From assembly GCA_947579665.1 (NCBI GenBank), contig OX388351.1, positions 57,606,939-57,670,938 on the forward strand: a stretch of DNA of 64,000 nucleotides, in the 5' to 3' direction. This document shows, piece after piece, positions 37,001 through 45,345 of the stretch (the first letter of the stretch is position 1; every line of letters begins with the position of its first letter). Position numbers and translations under genes: made by a program. The DNA comes from Sympetrum striolatum (lineage: Eukaryota > Arthropoda > Insecta > Odonata > Libellulidae). Below the pieces are notes generated by a model that was not told where the DNA came from, did no database searches, and was given only the letters and a program-made list of their open reading frames with translations.

Positions 37001-37710
37001 CAGTCAGCTTTCTTTAGAATCCATCTTTTGGGAGAGTAAAAATTGTGACATTGCTTTCCCGTTTTCTTGATAAGCAAGGGAAAGTTGTCACTACCACAGA
37101 CGTCATTATGCACAGACATGCTAAAAAGTGGTGCAATGGTACTAGTACAAATCACTAGATCAATTGATGAATAGCTTCCATTAAAAGCATTAAAATGAGT
37201 TTTTTCTTTGTCATTCATTAAAATCAGGTTAAAATCATTAAAAAGGTTTTCTAGAAGTCGTCCTCGGCCATTGTTATCTGCCATTGAATCACCCCAGAGG
37301 GTATTGTGGGCGTTAAAATCACCCAGAAGTACAAATGGCCTCGGTAGCTGCCTGACTAAGTCCTCAAGGCTCAGTCTGTTGACTGGAGCCCACTCTGGGA
37401 GGTATACATTACAAAAGGTAATTGGCTCTGGAGTAGCAATAGTGACAGCTATGGCCTGAAGGGATGTCTGCAATGCCACCCGGGAAGTGTAAAGGGCTTC
37501 CCGAGTGAATACAGCAACTCCACCGCGAGCTCTGTCACCAGTGTTGTCATCATTTCTAAAAGTGTTAAAACCATTAAAATGAACCTGATTAGTATCTTTA
37601 AAATGAGTCTCCTGTATAAAAAGGCAAGAAGGATTTAGATCCCTTAGCAGGATCTTAACCTCTTCTAGGTGTGTGTAAAATCCATTGCAGTTCCACTGTA
37701 TTAAAAGCAT
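34012..37710 (-). CDS. Retrotransposon ORF2: endonuclease, reverse transcriptase, RNase H
   Basis: This 1232-residue polyprotein nicks target DNA and copies the element RNA in place. Residues 1 to about 225 are an APE-type endonuclease: Asn7, Glu34 in QETHF, GDFNAHN near 130, and a final motif that reads GSDN where the family has SDH. Asn209 (codon 37084-37086) replaces the catalytic histidine, a one-base change. The reverse transcriptase spans about 430-760, with PIPKQGKDKSSPSNYRPISL, GVPQGSVLS and the catalytic FADD at 667-670. RNase H follows at about 962-1090, with YTDGS (Asp967), TAELFAI, CTDSLSAL and PGHMGIPGNEKAD. The end has CEHC and HILTEN, a zinc motif whose last cysteine is replaced. 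The frame has no stop or frameshift. It starts 104 bp after the ORF1 stop. Polymerase activity is plausible, but the endonuclease is probably impaired. Confidence 0.93.
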   Translation of the reverse strand: MLLIQWNCNGFYTHLEEVKILLRDLNPSCLFIQETHFKDTNQVHFNGFNTFRNDDNTGDRARGGVAVFTREALYTSRVALQTSLQAIAVTIATPEPITFCNVYLPEWAPVNRLSLEDLVRQLPRPFVLLGDFNAHNTLWGDSMADNNGRGRLLENLFNDFNLILMNDKEKTHFNAFNGSYSSIDLVICTSTIAPLFSMSVHNDVCGSDNFPLLIKKTGKQCHNFYSPKRWILKKADWQNFKEMTKFKYDPSIGALHNIEALTTSIITTAEENIPISRGNPHRPPVPWWNDDCAVAIRKRKKALHIFKMYPTARNLSSFRQLRAKARKVIKEAKKASWIKYTSSINHRTPIKQVWDKVKSIMGSNHCNPSALKINGNVITSPAKLADTFAKHYEISSSTDNYQPPFKAYKRRSEGRILNFRNSRQTAPYNEPFTFQELKLAIQDSKDTSPGSDLIHNAFLRNLSEETERELLKTLNQVWEEGEFPESWSESLIVPIPKQGKDKSSPSNYRPISLTSCLCKLMERMVNRRLIWCLENRNLLCNMQCGFRQGRSTIDHLVQIEHLLQEAFLHHQHVIGVFFDIEKAYDRAWRFKILKTLQEWNFHGNLPIFISNFLRKRLFRVRIGDQLSRLHVQENGVPQGSVLSVTLFAIAINDVADCIKSPVHASLFADDIAIFCRSSKLSSAERQIQLTLNKLQHWSHTTGFVFSREKTKCVHFSRLRGIYPNPTLKLGNITLPFVEDVKFLGMFLDRKLNWKSHINFLKNKCQRTLNILRFLSSSRWGADRRSMLLLYMALIRSKLDYGSFIYASARSSYMRPLNSTHNYGLRLATGAYRTSPVVSIYAESGEPPLETRRDILMGNYVSKILSSKNHPCYSLLFKPNFKELFYRRPRATLPLGIRFLNFINDTGIQLPKLYPAGFPKFPPWQIPTPKIIYDLARNPKEDTHPWAFKRGFQEILEAHTNCTAIYTDGSKSEIACGCSIVAEPFGSIQIKLHPFCSIYTAELFAIKKAVELINPRNSSFLICTDSLSALQMISKTFNMDPLVQGIHSSLLLLKAREVDVSFVWIPGHMGIPGNEKADAAAKAALRENEIGDPHILAVDLRNLLKQKTVQKWCSRWSLIVENKLRSIKPDTVEWPSSIRNNRREEVVVTRLRIGHSKLTHSYLFTREKEPPECEHCGGEQLTIKHILTENPHYLERRDKHNIRGEMKEIVGNDPIMVDGILNFLREAELFPLI

Positions 37711-37814
37711 AAAAATGAATAAATGAATAAAATGTGCAAAATAAATAAATAAATAAATAAGGGTTTTAACATTAAAATCTTAAGATCCATCAGAAGTTGG
37801 ATCCGTGTCTGAAT

Positions 37815-38384
37815 TTATCTTTTAATTTTGACTTTCGTCCCTTTTCTCCGTTCCAGGAGCACCTTCTGGAGTTCTGACTCGGAGACACTCTCGTCTTCCT
37901 CCATGTTGGAGTCAGAGGCTCTACTGGAAGATATTTGTAATTTTACATTTTGAACCTCCTGTCTATGAGGTTTCCCTTTCTTCTGTTCCAGGAGCAACCT
38001 CTGGTGGTCTGTCTCTGACAGACTCCCATCTTCCTCCATGTTGGAGTCAGAGGCTCTACTAGAAGGAATTTGTGAGGGAGATTTCTCCTTCCTGGGAGGA
38101 GGCTGTAAAGCAGCAAGAGGTTTTGGATTTTGAACCTCCTTTCTTGGAGGTTGACTTTTTCCGGGTTTTTTCCCTTCACCTGTACTCTGCGATATACCTT
38201 TATTTTTCTTTTCTGTCTCTTTGGACTTATTCTCTGGGGGATCAGTTTGGCAAGACACAGTCATCTTTTTAACAGGTGTAATGGCTACACTTGCAAATGA
38301 CCTTGAGAAAGTGGGACACATTAATTGTCTGAATTTTCTCCTGGCCTCATTATACGGAATTTTATCCGTGACCTTAATTTCCAT
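37815..38384 (-). CDS. Retrotransposon ORF1, C-terminal part in shifted frame
   Basis: Its ATG shares one base with the stop codon of the upstream frame (TAATG at 38384). The translation begins MEIKVTDKIPYNEARRKF, which is the conserved stretch that normally follows the zinc knuckles in Gag proteins of this group (CPK-QEEK-I-KV-KI-EAR). The two frames are therefore one protein separated by a frame change of one base. The rest is charged and disordered. It includes two in-frame tandem copies of a 135-bp unit (SSRASDSNMEED, then LLEQKKG or LLERRKG) at about 37850-38110. It could be made by frameshifting, by stop-start reinitiation, or not at all. Confidence 0.75.
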   Translation of the reverse strand: MEIKVTDKIPYNEARRKFRQLMCPTFSRSFASVAITPVKKMTVSCQTDPPENKSKETEKKNKGISQSTGEGKKPGKSQPPRKEVQNPKPLAALQPPPRKEKSPSQIPSSRASDSNMEEDGSLSETDHQRLLLEQKKGKPHRQEVQNVKLQISSSRASDSNMEEDESVSESELQKVLLERRKGTKVKIKR

Positions 38385-39334
38385 TATTTTTTCTCCTCTT
38401 GCAGCTTTGGACAGTCTCGTGCATAGACACGGTGACTACCATTACAGTTGCTGCAAAGAGGTGGACTGGTACACGGCTCCCCTTCGTGCTTGTCCTTTGC
38501 GCATTTTGGGCAGGTGGGCTTGCCCTTGCATGACTGAGCAGTGTGCCCATATAAATTGCACTGGTAACAGCGCAAAGGACTGGGGATAAATGGCCTTACC
38601 GAGCATGCTTCGTATCCAACAAAAACTTTCTCTGGAGTCTTTTCCAATTCGAATGTGAGTATGACCGATGTTGTCTTCACTATTTCACCATTTTGCCTCT
38701 TAGTGAGTCTGCGGTAAGAGATGACTCCCTGGGATGCCATCTCTTTCGCTATCTCTTCTTCTGAGACATACAATAGGTCGAAACATGATATGACTCCCTG
38801 GCAGGTGTTAAGCCGTTTATGGATTTCTACTTTCACAGGAATGTCATGCAGCATTCTCATTGCCTGGAGTATGTTGCTCTGCCTATCATCAGCCGTTTTT
38901 ATCAGCAAAGTGCCGTCCCTCAGCTTCTTGACCGATTCAAGGTTTCCTGGGACATGATTGGAAAGCACTTTGTGAATCAAGAAGGGGGACACCTTGGTGA
39001 GATTTTCGCCTTCTTTTTCACTTTTTACTAATAGGTACTTTCTGCATTTTTCAACTGGTTCTCGCCCGCCCATTCCTGAGCGGGGTCTTTTTGGTGGAGG
39101 AGGGTTTGGATGCATATTATGCATAATAAAATTCATCCCCTGAGCTCCCCACCCACCATGGAGCCACACAAACTGGGACGCCGCATCGCAAACCGATACG
39201 GTCGCCAGGGCTACCCAAGGGATATAGCGCCCAGGATGCCGCAGAACAGACTGGGAATGGCCTCCGGGACGGCGGTGGCTCCTCCAAACCACACCCCCCC
39301 ATTGGCCTCCACCAGAATGGTGCGTGCATCCCAA
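38384..39334 (-). CDS. Retrotransposon ORF1 (Gag-like) with three CCHC knuckles
   Basis: A nucleic-acid-binding protein that packages the element RNA. The open frame is 316 residues from 39334, but the Gag-like part starts at Met67 (39136), where GMGGREPVEKCRKYLLVK begins a fold like the RNA-recognition domains of Jockey-type ORF1 proteins. The first 66 residues are more likely 5' UTR. Three zinc knuckles follow near the end: CYQCNLYGHTAQSC (CX2CX4HX4C), CPKCAKDKHEGEPC (CX2CX4HX4C) and CSNCNGSHRVYARDC (CX2CX3HX6C). The frame ends after EEKK in a run of six A, with TAA overlapping the ATG of the next frame. See the downstream part for the continuation. Confidence 0.85.
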   Translation of the reverse strand: MGCTHHSGGGQWGGVVWRSHRRPGGHSQSVLRHPGRYIPWVALATVSVCDAASQFVWLHGGWGAQGMNFIMHNMHPNPPPPKRPRSGMGGREPVEKCRKYLLVKSEKEGENLTKVSPFLIHKVLSNHVPGNLESVKKLRDGTLLIKTADDRQSNILQAMRMLHDIPVKVEIHKRLNTCQGVISCFDLLYVSEEEIAKEMASQGVISYRRLTKRQNGEIVKTTSVILTFELEKTPEKVFVGYEACSVRPFIPSPLRCYQCNLYGHTAQSCKGKPTCPKCAKDKHEGEPCTSPPLCSNCNGSHRVYARDCPKLQEEKK

Positions 39335-39768
39335 GCACTCGCACAGGACTGACGTACGCTAGAAAGGATTTTATCCCCAGCCATCAGTAGCCGATTGGCC
39401 AGGGTGTGCTATTCCCTGGCCTCCCGTTTACAGTGAATTCGGGGCCAAAGAGGTGTGTTGTGCCAGATAGTATAAGAAGTCCATTTGGACTTGAAGTGCA
39501 TCAGCAGCTATTCTGCTTGTGGTTGGCACTCAACCTCCAGGACACCCATCTCCTCCTTACGGGTCTCCACGCACGGCAAACACGTGGGTGAATCCTTGGT
39601 CAGCTGGCATGACCTCACACAGACAGTTGATTCACAAAAACTGCCCGGACTCAGCCCTTGCTGATCGAGGGGTTTGTTCTCGGGGTTTTCTTCCCACTCA
39701 ATTAGTCGCCTCTTACGACAGGCCGGGATGCCGCGGGAGTATTCTCCATCCCCCTACCCGCAGGGGTG

Positions 39769-39781
39769 TGGTGAAATACTA
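39769..39781. repeat. 13-bp target-site duplication, right copy
   Basis: Exact copy of TGGTGAAATACTA at 33815-33827. The next bases, TGGTGAAATG, resume the pogo-like element. Confidence 0.85.
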
Positions 39782-40263
39782 TGGTGAAATGTTTTGATTG
39801 ATGAATTATTTACAGTTAGATTATTTTGGATTTTTTATATGTTAATTAATATGTTCCTTTCAATTTTTTTATGTTCCTTACATCACAATTTCAAAAAAAA
39901 AAATTGTAATTTGTTTCCCAGTGTAATTTTTGTTTGCCACTAGATAAACTATTTAAAAAAGTATCCTTTAAGGAAAAAATATTGAAGAAGTGCATACATT
40001 TGCTGTTTATTTTGTTACTATTCACCCCCTGTATAGTTTGAATAGTTGCTGTTGCTATTCACCCCGACCAGCAAGTGAATAGCAACACCATATAAAATTA
40101 GCATTGCTGGTGTTATATTTCATATCACCAAACTGCCAGTTGGTGGTAAGGAAATACACATGTAGATACATATTCTAGATTAAAAATAAATGAAAGAAAA
40201 TTTCTTTAAAGATGCAGTAGACTGCACAAAATTGAAAATGTTGCTATTCACCCCATTCTACGG

Positions 40264-41179
40264 TAGCACCTTTTGGAAGTGGCAAAATATCAAAAATACA
40301 AAGGAAATTAATAAAGGAGGTGTTGTAAAAAGCATTCATTTAGATGGTATAGTTAAAAATGAAACAATGATAATGATTAATCTGTTAAGTCAACTTGGAA
40401 TTGAGGGAAGAGATGATTCACTTTTAGCAAAATATTGGTGAAGAACTTTTAGTTGTACAGGATCTTAGTATCAAGTCTAATTCTAAATATCAATCATTCA
40501 AACAAAGATCAAAATGTATAGGTACTGAGTATGAGTAAACAATAAAGTTGCTGTACCATCCAGGAGAAGTAGAGAAAATATGTTAGACATATACTGATGA
40601 TGTTTCAGGTTATTTCATCATTTGCTCTCAGAGTACCTATAAGCACCTCACATTATATAATTTCAACTATAGATCATAATAAGAGAATAGAAGATTCTGA
40701 TTGTGATTGGAGTAAACTGAAAACACATTAATTTGTTTAAAGTTTAAAAGACAAAGAATGACTACCAACTTTTACATTCTGTGTATTTTTTCAGAAACTT
40801 CTGTGTGTGATGCTGTAATTATTCAAACTCTTCAAACTGTGGGTGTTAGCTGTAAACCATTGGCACTTAATTGCCTGAAATTAGTAAGGGTCTAATTCAA
40901 ATATTATATAAATTATGGGATTATTTATCAATATCAATGCATTAACAGCATGAGGCATTTACAATGGAATGAAAATCAGTAAAAACTGTAACAAAAATGT
41001 CAACTGATAAGATATAATAAAATGTATACAAAAATCATAGGAAGGAAACCATAAAACGAAATATACAGGTTTATTATTAATTATCAGCACAATTGAAAAC
41101 AGGCAGAGAAAAACTACTGTTGCTAAATATCTCTAAACAACTTGAAAAATATTTTAGATTAACTGATATTTTTTACAGG
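40264..41179. other. AT-rich DNA, nothing firm; may hold the lost start of a MADF gene
   Basis: The TA at 40264-40265 is the right target duplication of the pogo-like element. The rest is AT-rich. The 83-codon frame at 40190-40441 straddles the transposon end and is not a real gene. A splice-acceptor-like TTTTTTACAG lies just before the MADF-like segment at 41180. Confidence 0.5.
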
Positions 41180-41645
41180 TGAAGAACTGCAGAGGAAATG
41201 GAAAAATTTAAGAGCATGCTTTAAATAAGAGTACGATGCATAAAAGCATGTGCCCTCAGGATCTATGAAGAGGCATAAATATTTCTATCACAATAAGTAG
41301 CTATTTCTAAGCAAATGAGTTGAGGCAAGACAGACATCAAGCAATTTAGACACAATCGTAAACAATAAAAATATAGAAGAAAATGTGGACGAAGAGGAAG
41401 ATCCGCCCCAAGCTATGACTAGACCGAAGACAACAAAACATAGGAGCGCCCCAGAAACATCATTTGAGGAGTCCCTCCTGCAATTACTTCGAGAAAAAAA
41501 ATGAAGACAGGGAGATAGACGAAGATAAATATGTTCTTCTATATCTGCCTCCATAATTCAAAAAATTCAATGAGGATCAGAAGTTCGTCACAAAAACAGA
41601 GATAATGAACGTTATAAGACAAATCAGACTATCAGGAGGTAATCA
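41180..41645 (+). pseudogene. MADF-BESS protein pseudogene
   Basis: Just after an acceptor-like TTTTTTACAG the reading is EELQRKWKNLRACFK, then a stop. This is the conserved core of a MADF (Adf-1/Myb-like) DNA-binding domain. SGSMKRHKYFYHNK follows, then an acidic linker, then EIDEDKYVLLYLPP, a stop, and FKKFNEDQKFVTKTEIMNVI, which is a BESS protein-interaction motif. At least three stops and two frame changes break it. MADF-BESS proteins are transcription factors, and the same domain pair also occurs in the accessory protein of PIF/Harbinger transposons. It may therefore be a host gene copy or a transposon remnant. The first half of the MADF domain was not found. Confidence 0.75.
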
Positions 41646-41759
41646 AGTAGGACTTTAACAACAGAAAACCACACATTACTACTCTACATTAGTATTTGCA
41701 AAATTTAGTTAGCGTGCCTATGGTAGTGTCACTGAGCTCACAAGAAGCTTGGGAAGGTA

Positions 41760-42097
41760 CCGTATTTGACGGCATATAAGACGCACTTTTTTTCCTAAAT
41801 TATGTCTCGAAAAATTTCCCTGCGTCTTATATGTGAAGGTTCAACCTCCACAGGTTAACTTTCAATACTGAATGCTATTTTTAGCCAAGATGGTCTATAT
41901 TACCTATTTCATAATTGCATTCAATGATTGTTAATATTTGGCTTTTAGGAAACGTGACAACTAAAAGAAACTACATTTTAAGCTATTGTGGTACCGCGCT
42001 TTCGCACGGACTATTAAAACTCTCTTTCCTGGTGAGTGGCCAACTTAATGAGGGTGCGTCTTATATGCCGGTGCGTCTTATATTCCGTCAAATATGG
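41760..42097. mobile_element. 338-bp MITE with TA target duplication
   Basis: The termini are inverted: the left begins CCGTATTTGACGG followed by CATATAAGACGCAC, and the right ends GTGCGTCTTATATTCCGTCA then AATATGG. TA flanks both ends (41758-41759 and 42098-42099). An inner GCGTCTTATAT motif is repeated near both ends. Size, inverted ends and TA duplication indicate a non-autonomous mariner/pogo-type element. It shares the CCGTA start with the larger element at 32948. Confidence 0.85.
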
Positions 42098-42246
42098 TAT
42101 ATCAGATGCCTCTTCGGTTATGTCTTTGATCTGAAATTGCAATGTTTTTATATATTCTAATTTATATTGGAAATGATACCTAAGGCCTTTTTGCAATAAA
42201 CTGTTTATAAACTTTCTTAAATAATAAATGCTTTAAAAATTGTTTC

Positions 42247-42278
42247 GGTAAATGTCTAGTTTAAACTAGAAATTTACC
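42247..42278. repeat. 32-bp near-perfect palindrome
   Basis: The two 16-bp halves, GGTAAATGTCTAGTTT and AAACTAGAAATTTACC, are reverse complements except for one position. The centre is TTTAAA. Function unknown. Confidence 0.7.
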
Positions 42279-42960
42279 ATTGTTTCTTTACCTTAAATTC
42301 ACCACCAATCTTTCCTGCGATGGCACAGACAATGGCAATGGTGTGTTTTGGTAAGATATTCTAGGTCCAATGACTGTTGATAAGTTATCAAAACTTTTCA
42401 TACTCATTCAAAAATAATTTTAAAATATGCCTGGATGCTCTCTTAACCTTCCATACAACTTGTAAAATTGTCCATTGAAAAATCTCTGGCTTACTAATGA
42501 ATAGACTTAAAATTGCTTGCTTTTTTGCTTCCACCTTTGCTCTCTCAAGAACAAGGGCAAAAACACATGCACATTCCACGAATTCTATTTCACACTGGTG
42601 CAATGGCAACTGATTTATCTCATGTGCACATTAAGCAGAAGGGACGGGCAACTTTTAAATCAGGCTACTAATGAATCACCTTTAGTAAAAGATGCCAGTG
42701 CGCAGCAGGTCTTTCGTCATACTGATCCCTGCCCTCTCAATTGCTACTCTTACTTTTCACATGAAAAATCAGCCGAGATTTGTGTGGCATCTATGAAACA
42801 TCGTATGAATTTTGTATATTAATGCATTTTTAAAATACAAAATACTTCTTAACATTATTTTAGATACAAATTACGAAATACTCTTACAAAAAGTATTTTT
42901 GATACAAAATAAAAAATCTGATGTGGCCAACACATGTCTTTCTCCGTATTTATAGAAAAC
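42279..42960. other. Intergenic DNA, nothing recognised
   Basis: Short open frames on both strands (for example 42517-42822) show no recognisable protein. Confidence 0.5.
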
Positions 42961-42964
42961 AGAA

Positions 42965-43790
42965 GCCTATGCCGGTGATATATAAAAAACCTCCAAAACA
43001 ATGAGTGTTACAGGAAAATGTTTCATACAAGCTTAGTAGTAAAAAACATTATCTATAACTTTGGTACATAATTGTATATACCTACATTGCATTCTTACAC
43101 AGATAAGTATGAAAAAATTCAATTTCTGGATTAACAACAACTTCCGGTTAACCATTATTAAAGAATAACTCCTAAACAATCAGTGTTACGGAAAACTGTT
43201 TCATACAAAAGTTGTAGTTAAGTACATTATCTATACCTTTTGTATGTAAATGTATATACCTAAATTGCATTTTGACAGAGATATGTATGAAAAACTTCCA
43301 TTTCTGGATTAACAGCAACTTCCGGTTAACCATTATTGGGGAATAACTCCTAAACAATTAGTGTTCTGAAAAAATGTTTTGTACAAAAGTTGTAGTAAAG
43401 TACATTATCTACATTTTTTGTGTGTAAATGTATATACCTATATTGCCTTTTTACAGAGATATTTAAGAAACAAAATTTTGTTCCGGATAAACCGTAACTT
43501 CCGGTTAAGCAATATTCACCAAAAACTAATCAACTTTTGGCATTGTTAGGAAAATTTTAAATATAAATTTTGAAAATGATCGGATAAACACTTTTTAAGA
43601 TAGAGCGCACACAAACATTTTAACCACAGACAGACAGACAGACAGACAGACACAGACAGACATGTTCGGGAAAATAGCTAAAACGTGCTCTATGGGCCCC
43701 AAAACATCTATTTCCGTCGAAATCTGGAGGTCGAATTTTTTTGCGAATACAATACTTTCTCTATACTATGTATAGGGAGAAAGTAAAAAT
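42965..43790 (+). repeat. About 175-bp tandem repeat with hairpin end
   Basis: Units of about 175 bp are marked by AACTTCCGGTTAACCATTAT (near 43140, 43317 and, changed, 43495), AATAACTCCTAAACAATCAG and TGTAAATGTATATACCTA. About three and a half units are visible, the first diverged. The array runs into a GACA-type microsatellite (about 43624-43660) and ends near a hairpin, TACTTTCTCTATACTATGTATAGGGAGAAAGTA read as two arms around CTATG (43752-43785). The whole probably is one dispersed element with internal tandem repeats. Confidence 0.7.
43624..43660. repeat. GACA microsatellite
   Basis: About eight copies of GACA/CAGA in a row with one interruption (CACAGACAGACA). Confidence 0.9.
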
Positions 43791-43854
43791 ACAATAATAT
43801 TGAAAATACATACTTCAAATACATGTATTTTCAATACTGCTCATCTCTGATTGG

Positions 43855-45012
43855 CATCATTAAAAGGATGGACATAGAGCTCAATACCCTCAACATATCT
43901 TCAAGAAGTAAAACCTCCAAACATAGGAAATACCAAAATTCAATTTATGTATACATAGCCGTGAAGGAGAAGGAAGAGGCTTTATTGATATGAAAAACTA
44001 AACCTCACATAATCAAAAATATAAAGCATTACTTCTATCACAAGGAACAAGAATTGCTAATTCATAAGGCAATTATAGAAATGGTTAAGTAACCTCTCCA
44101 CAAACACAACAGAAATCTATGGAAACAAAACAGATATACTGAAGATAGGCAAAAAGCCAAAAGGCTACATAGGGCTCATGATAAGCTACTAACAGAACCA
44201 TATGTTGAAAAATTGTAATCAAATAAATGTCCAAAAACAAATACATACTCAGAAACAGAAGGGCTCAATGACGATGAAGCAAGAGGAGCATATAAAAACA
44301 AAAACTATAGTAAATATTTTATTGAGGAAATGAATAACTAATTTCAAAAAGGTATAAGTCAAGTAAAAATTATTGAAAATATCAAAACTGTGCCTTAGTG
44401 AATGTAGAATGAGCTCAATTACATAATAAAAATATATGCAAACAGATCTTCACTAACCTTTCAAAGAAACAAAACATCTCCCATGAAAATCTCCCTTTAG
44501 TATCACCACCCTCATCATTGGAAAATAACTGTTCTAAATTATATTATGAAAGGAATCCAACCACAATTGCAAATGCCCAAGCAATAGATCATACATTCAA
44601 GAAGAATAGAATTACATTTCTCACTGATATTTTCATAACAGATACAAATTAAATACCAATGAAAATATCAGAAGATATTACAGAAATGTGGAATAAAAAT
44701 TAGTAAAAACTGTGCCAGAAATCATATCTTCAACAGGAGTACTACAAAAAACTTCGTGAGAGCTTAAACTTACTATAAACTGCACACAAATTGTAATTTC
44801 ATACAAGGAACTGCAGACAACAAATACAGCTTCAATAAATGCTAATAAACCAACAGTAAGGAGATTTCTTAACCACCAACAGGAACAATAAAACAAAGAT
44901 TAAGCCAAATAATCTTGGCGTAATCTAGACCCCAGATTTCAAGTTTCCAGCATCAATTGCTAAAAATTAAAAATAAATAATAATAATATTATTAATAATA
45001 TTATTAATAATA
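43855..45012 (+). mobile_element. Dead retroelement 3' half (post-RT and nuclease-like region)
   Basis: Plus-strand translation in shifting frames gives a recognisable order. First comes EGEGRGFIDMKN, the GGRG(F/L)ID box found after the polymerase in some arthropod retroelements. It is followed by IKHYFYHKEQELLIHKAIIE, then RAHDKLLTEPYVEK, then ISEDITEMWNKN and VPEIISSTGVLQKTLRESL. The last two correspond to the conserved C-terminal segment of the same proteins (pattern ITEMW, VIPIVISTTGV). Many stops and frameshifts occur. An AAT/TAA-rich run at about 44975-45012 looks like a 3' tail. I recognise the protein type but not its clade. Confidence 0.65.
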
Positions 45013-45267
45013 AAGCCTCCGTGAGGTAATTTTTTGTCTGAATAGACTATAAAATCCATCTACTACAAGTCACAAGCTCATACATGTATAACTATGCCTT
45101 AACTATAATTTGAACCAGGATTCCAGCATTGCTAAGCTAGTAGACAAACCTCTGTACCACCAAGAGATAATTGTCAATCGATAAGTCAAATTCAAATAAA
45201 CACACAAATTCTCCCCCATAAAGAGTGAGCTACAAGACAGAATTTTTTTAGGATTAGTCCTTACATT

Positions 45268-45345
45268 ATGGGTTTGATGGAAGAAGAGACTTATAGTCTC
45301 AATCTTGTCCAAATAAAGATGTTTAATTATAATTATTATTGGACC
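45268..45345 (+). mobile_element. Short LINE 3' end with AT-rich tail
   Basis: GGGTTTGATGGAAGAAGAGA, CTCAATCTTGTCCAAATAAA and an ATAATTATTATT tail match the 3' end of the element at 12880-13503. It is a 5'-truncated insertion of the same LINE family. Confidence 0.65.

Larger units (their letters stand above)
33828..39768 (-). mobile_element. Full-length non-LTR retrotransposon (I/Jockey group)
   Basis: This 5941-bp element lies on the minus strand between two copies of TGGTGAAATACTA. From 5' to 3' it has a GC-rich 5' UTR (39768 to about 39137), a Gag-like ORF1 with three zinc knuckles (split into two frames), a 104-bp spacer, ORF2 with endonuclease, reverse transcriptase and RNase H, and a short 3' UTR. 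It ends in CCTAACCTAACC and not in poly(A). The 5' UTR starts with structured sequence: GGGATG pairs with CATCCC around GGAG-AATA-CTCC, followed by GCCT-GTCGTAAG-AGGC. RNase H plus a Gag with CCHC knuckles points to the I/Jockey group. The exact target duplication and the unbroken ORF2 argue for a recent insertion. Confidence 0.92.
32948..40263. mobile_element. pogo-like DNA element carrying nested insertions
   Basis: The termini are inverted repeats of 24 bp: the left starts CCGTAGAAAGGGGTGAACAG and the right, read inward, starts CCGTAGAATGGGGTGAATAG, with two mismatches in 24. TA flanks both ends. The motif GGGTGAATAGCAAC is repeated just inside both ends (for example near 32977, 33343, 40055 and 40245), giving subterminal repeats. 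Only an N-terminal helix-turn-helix fragment of a transposase frame is left (33360-33540). Removing the SINE and the 5.94-kb retrotransposon leaves about 1.1 kb, so the element was already a deletion derivative or lost its core. It is the oldest layer of this stack. Confidence 0.8.

Noticed and set aside
36563..37039. Plus-strand frames inside the retrotransposon
   Set aside because: They are shadows of the minus-strand ORF2.
39640..39768. HDV-like self-cleaving ribozyme at the retrotransposon 5' end
   Set aside because: Hairpins are present, but I could not lay out the nested double pseudoknot (P1, P2, P3, P1.1, P4) with the needed catalytic C region. Left only as a structural observation.
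40190..40441. 83-codon frame at the right end of the pogo-like element
   Set aside because: It crosses the transposon terminus and target duplication, so it cannot be an ancestral gene.
44678..44896. Minus-strand 72-codon frame
   Set aside because: It is the shadow of the plus-strand retroelement relic, whose translation matches known conserved motifs.
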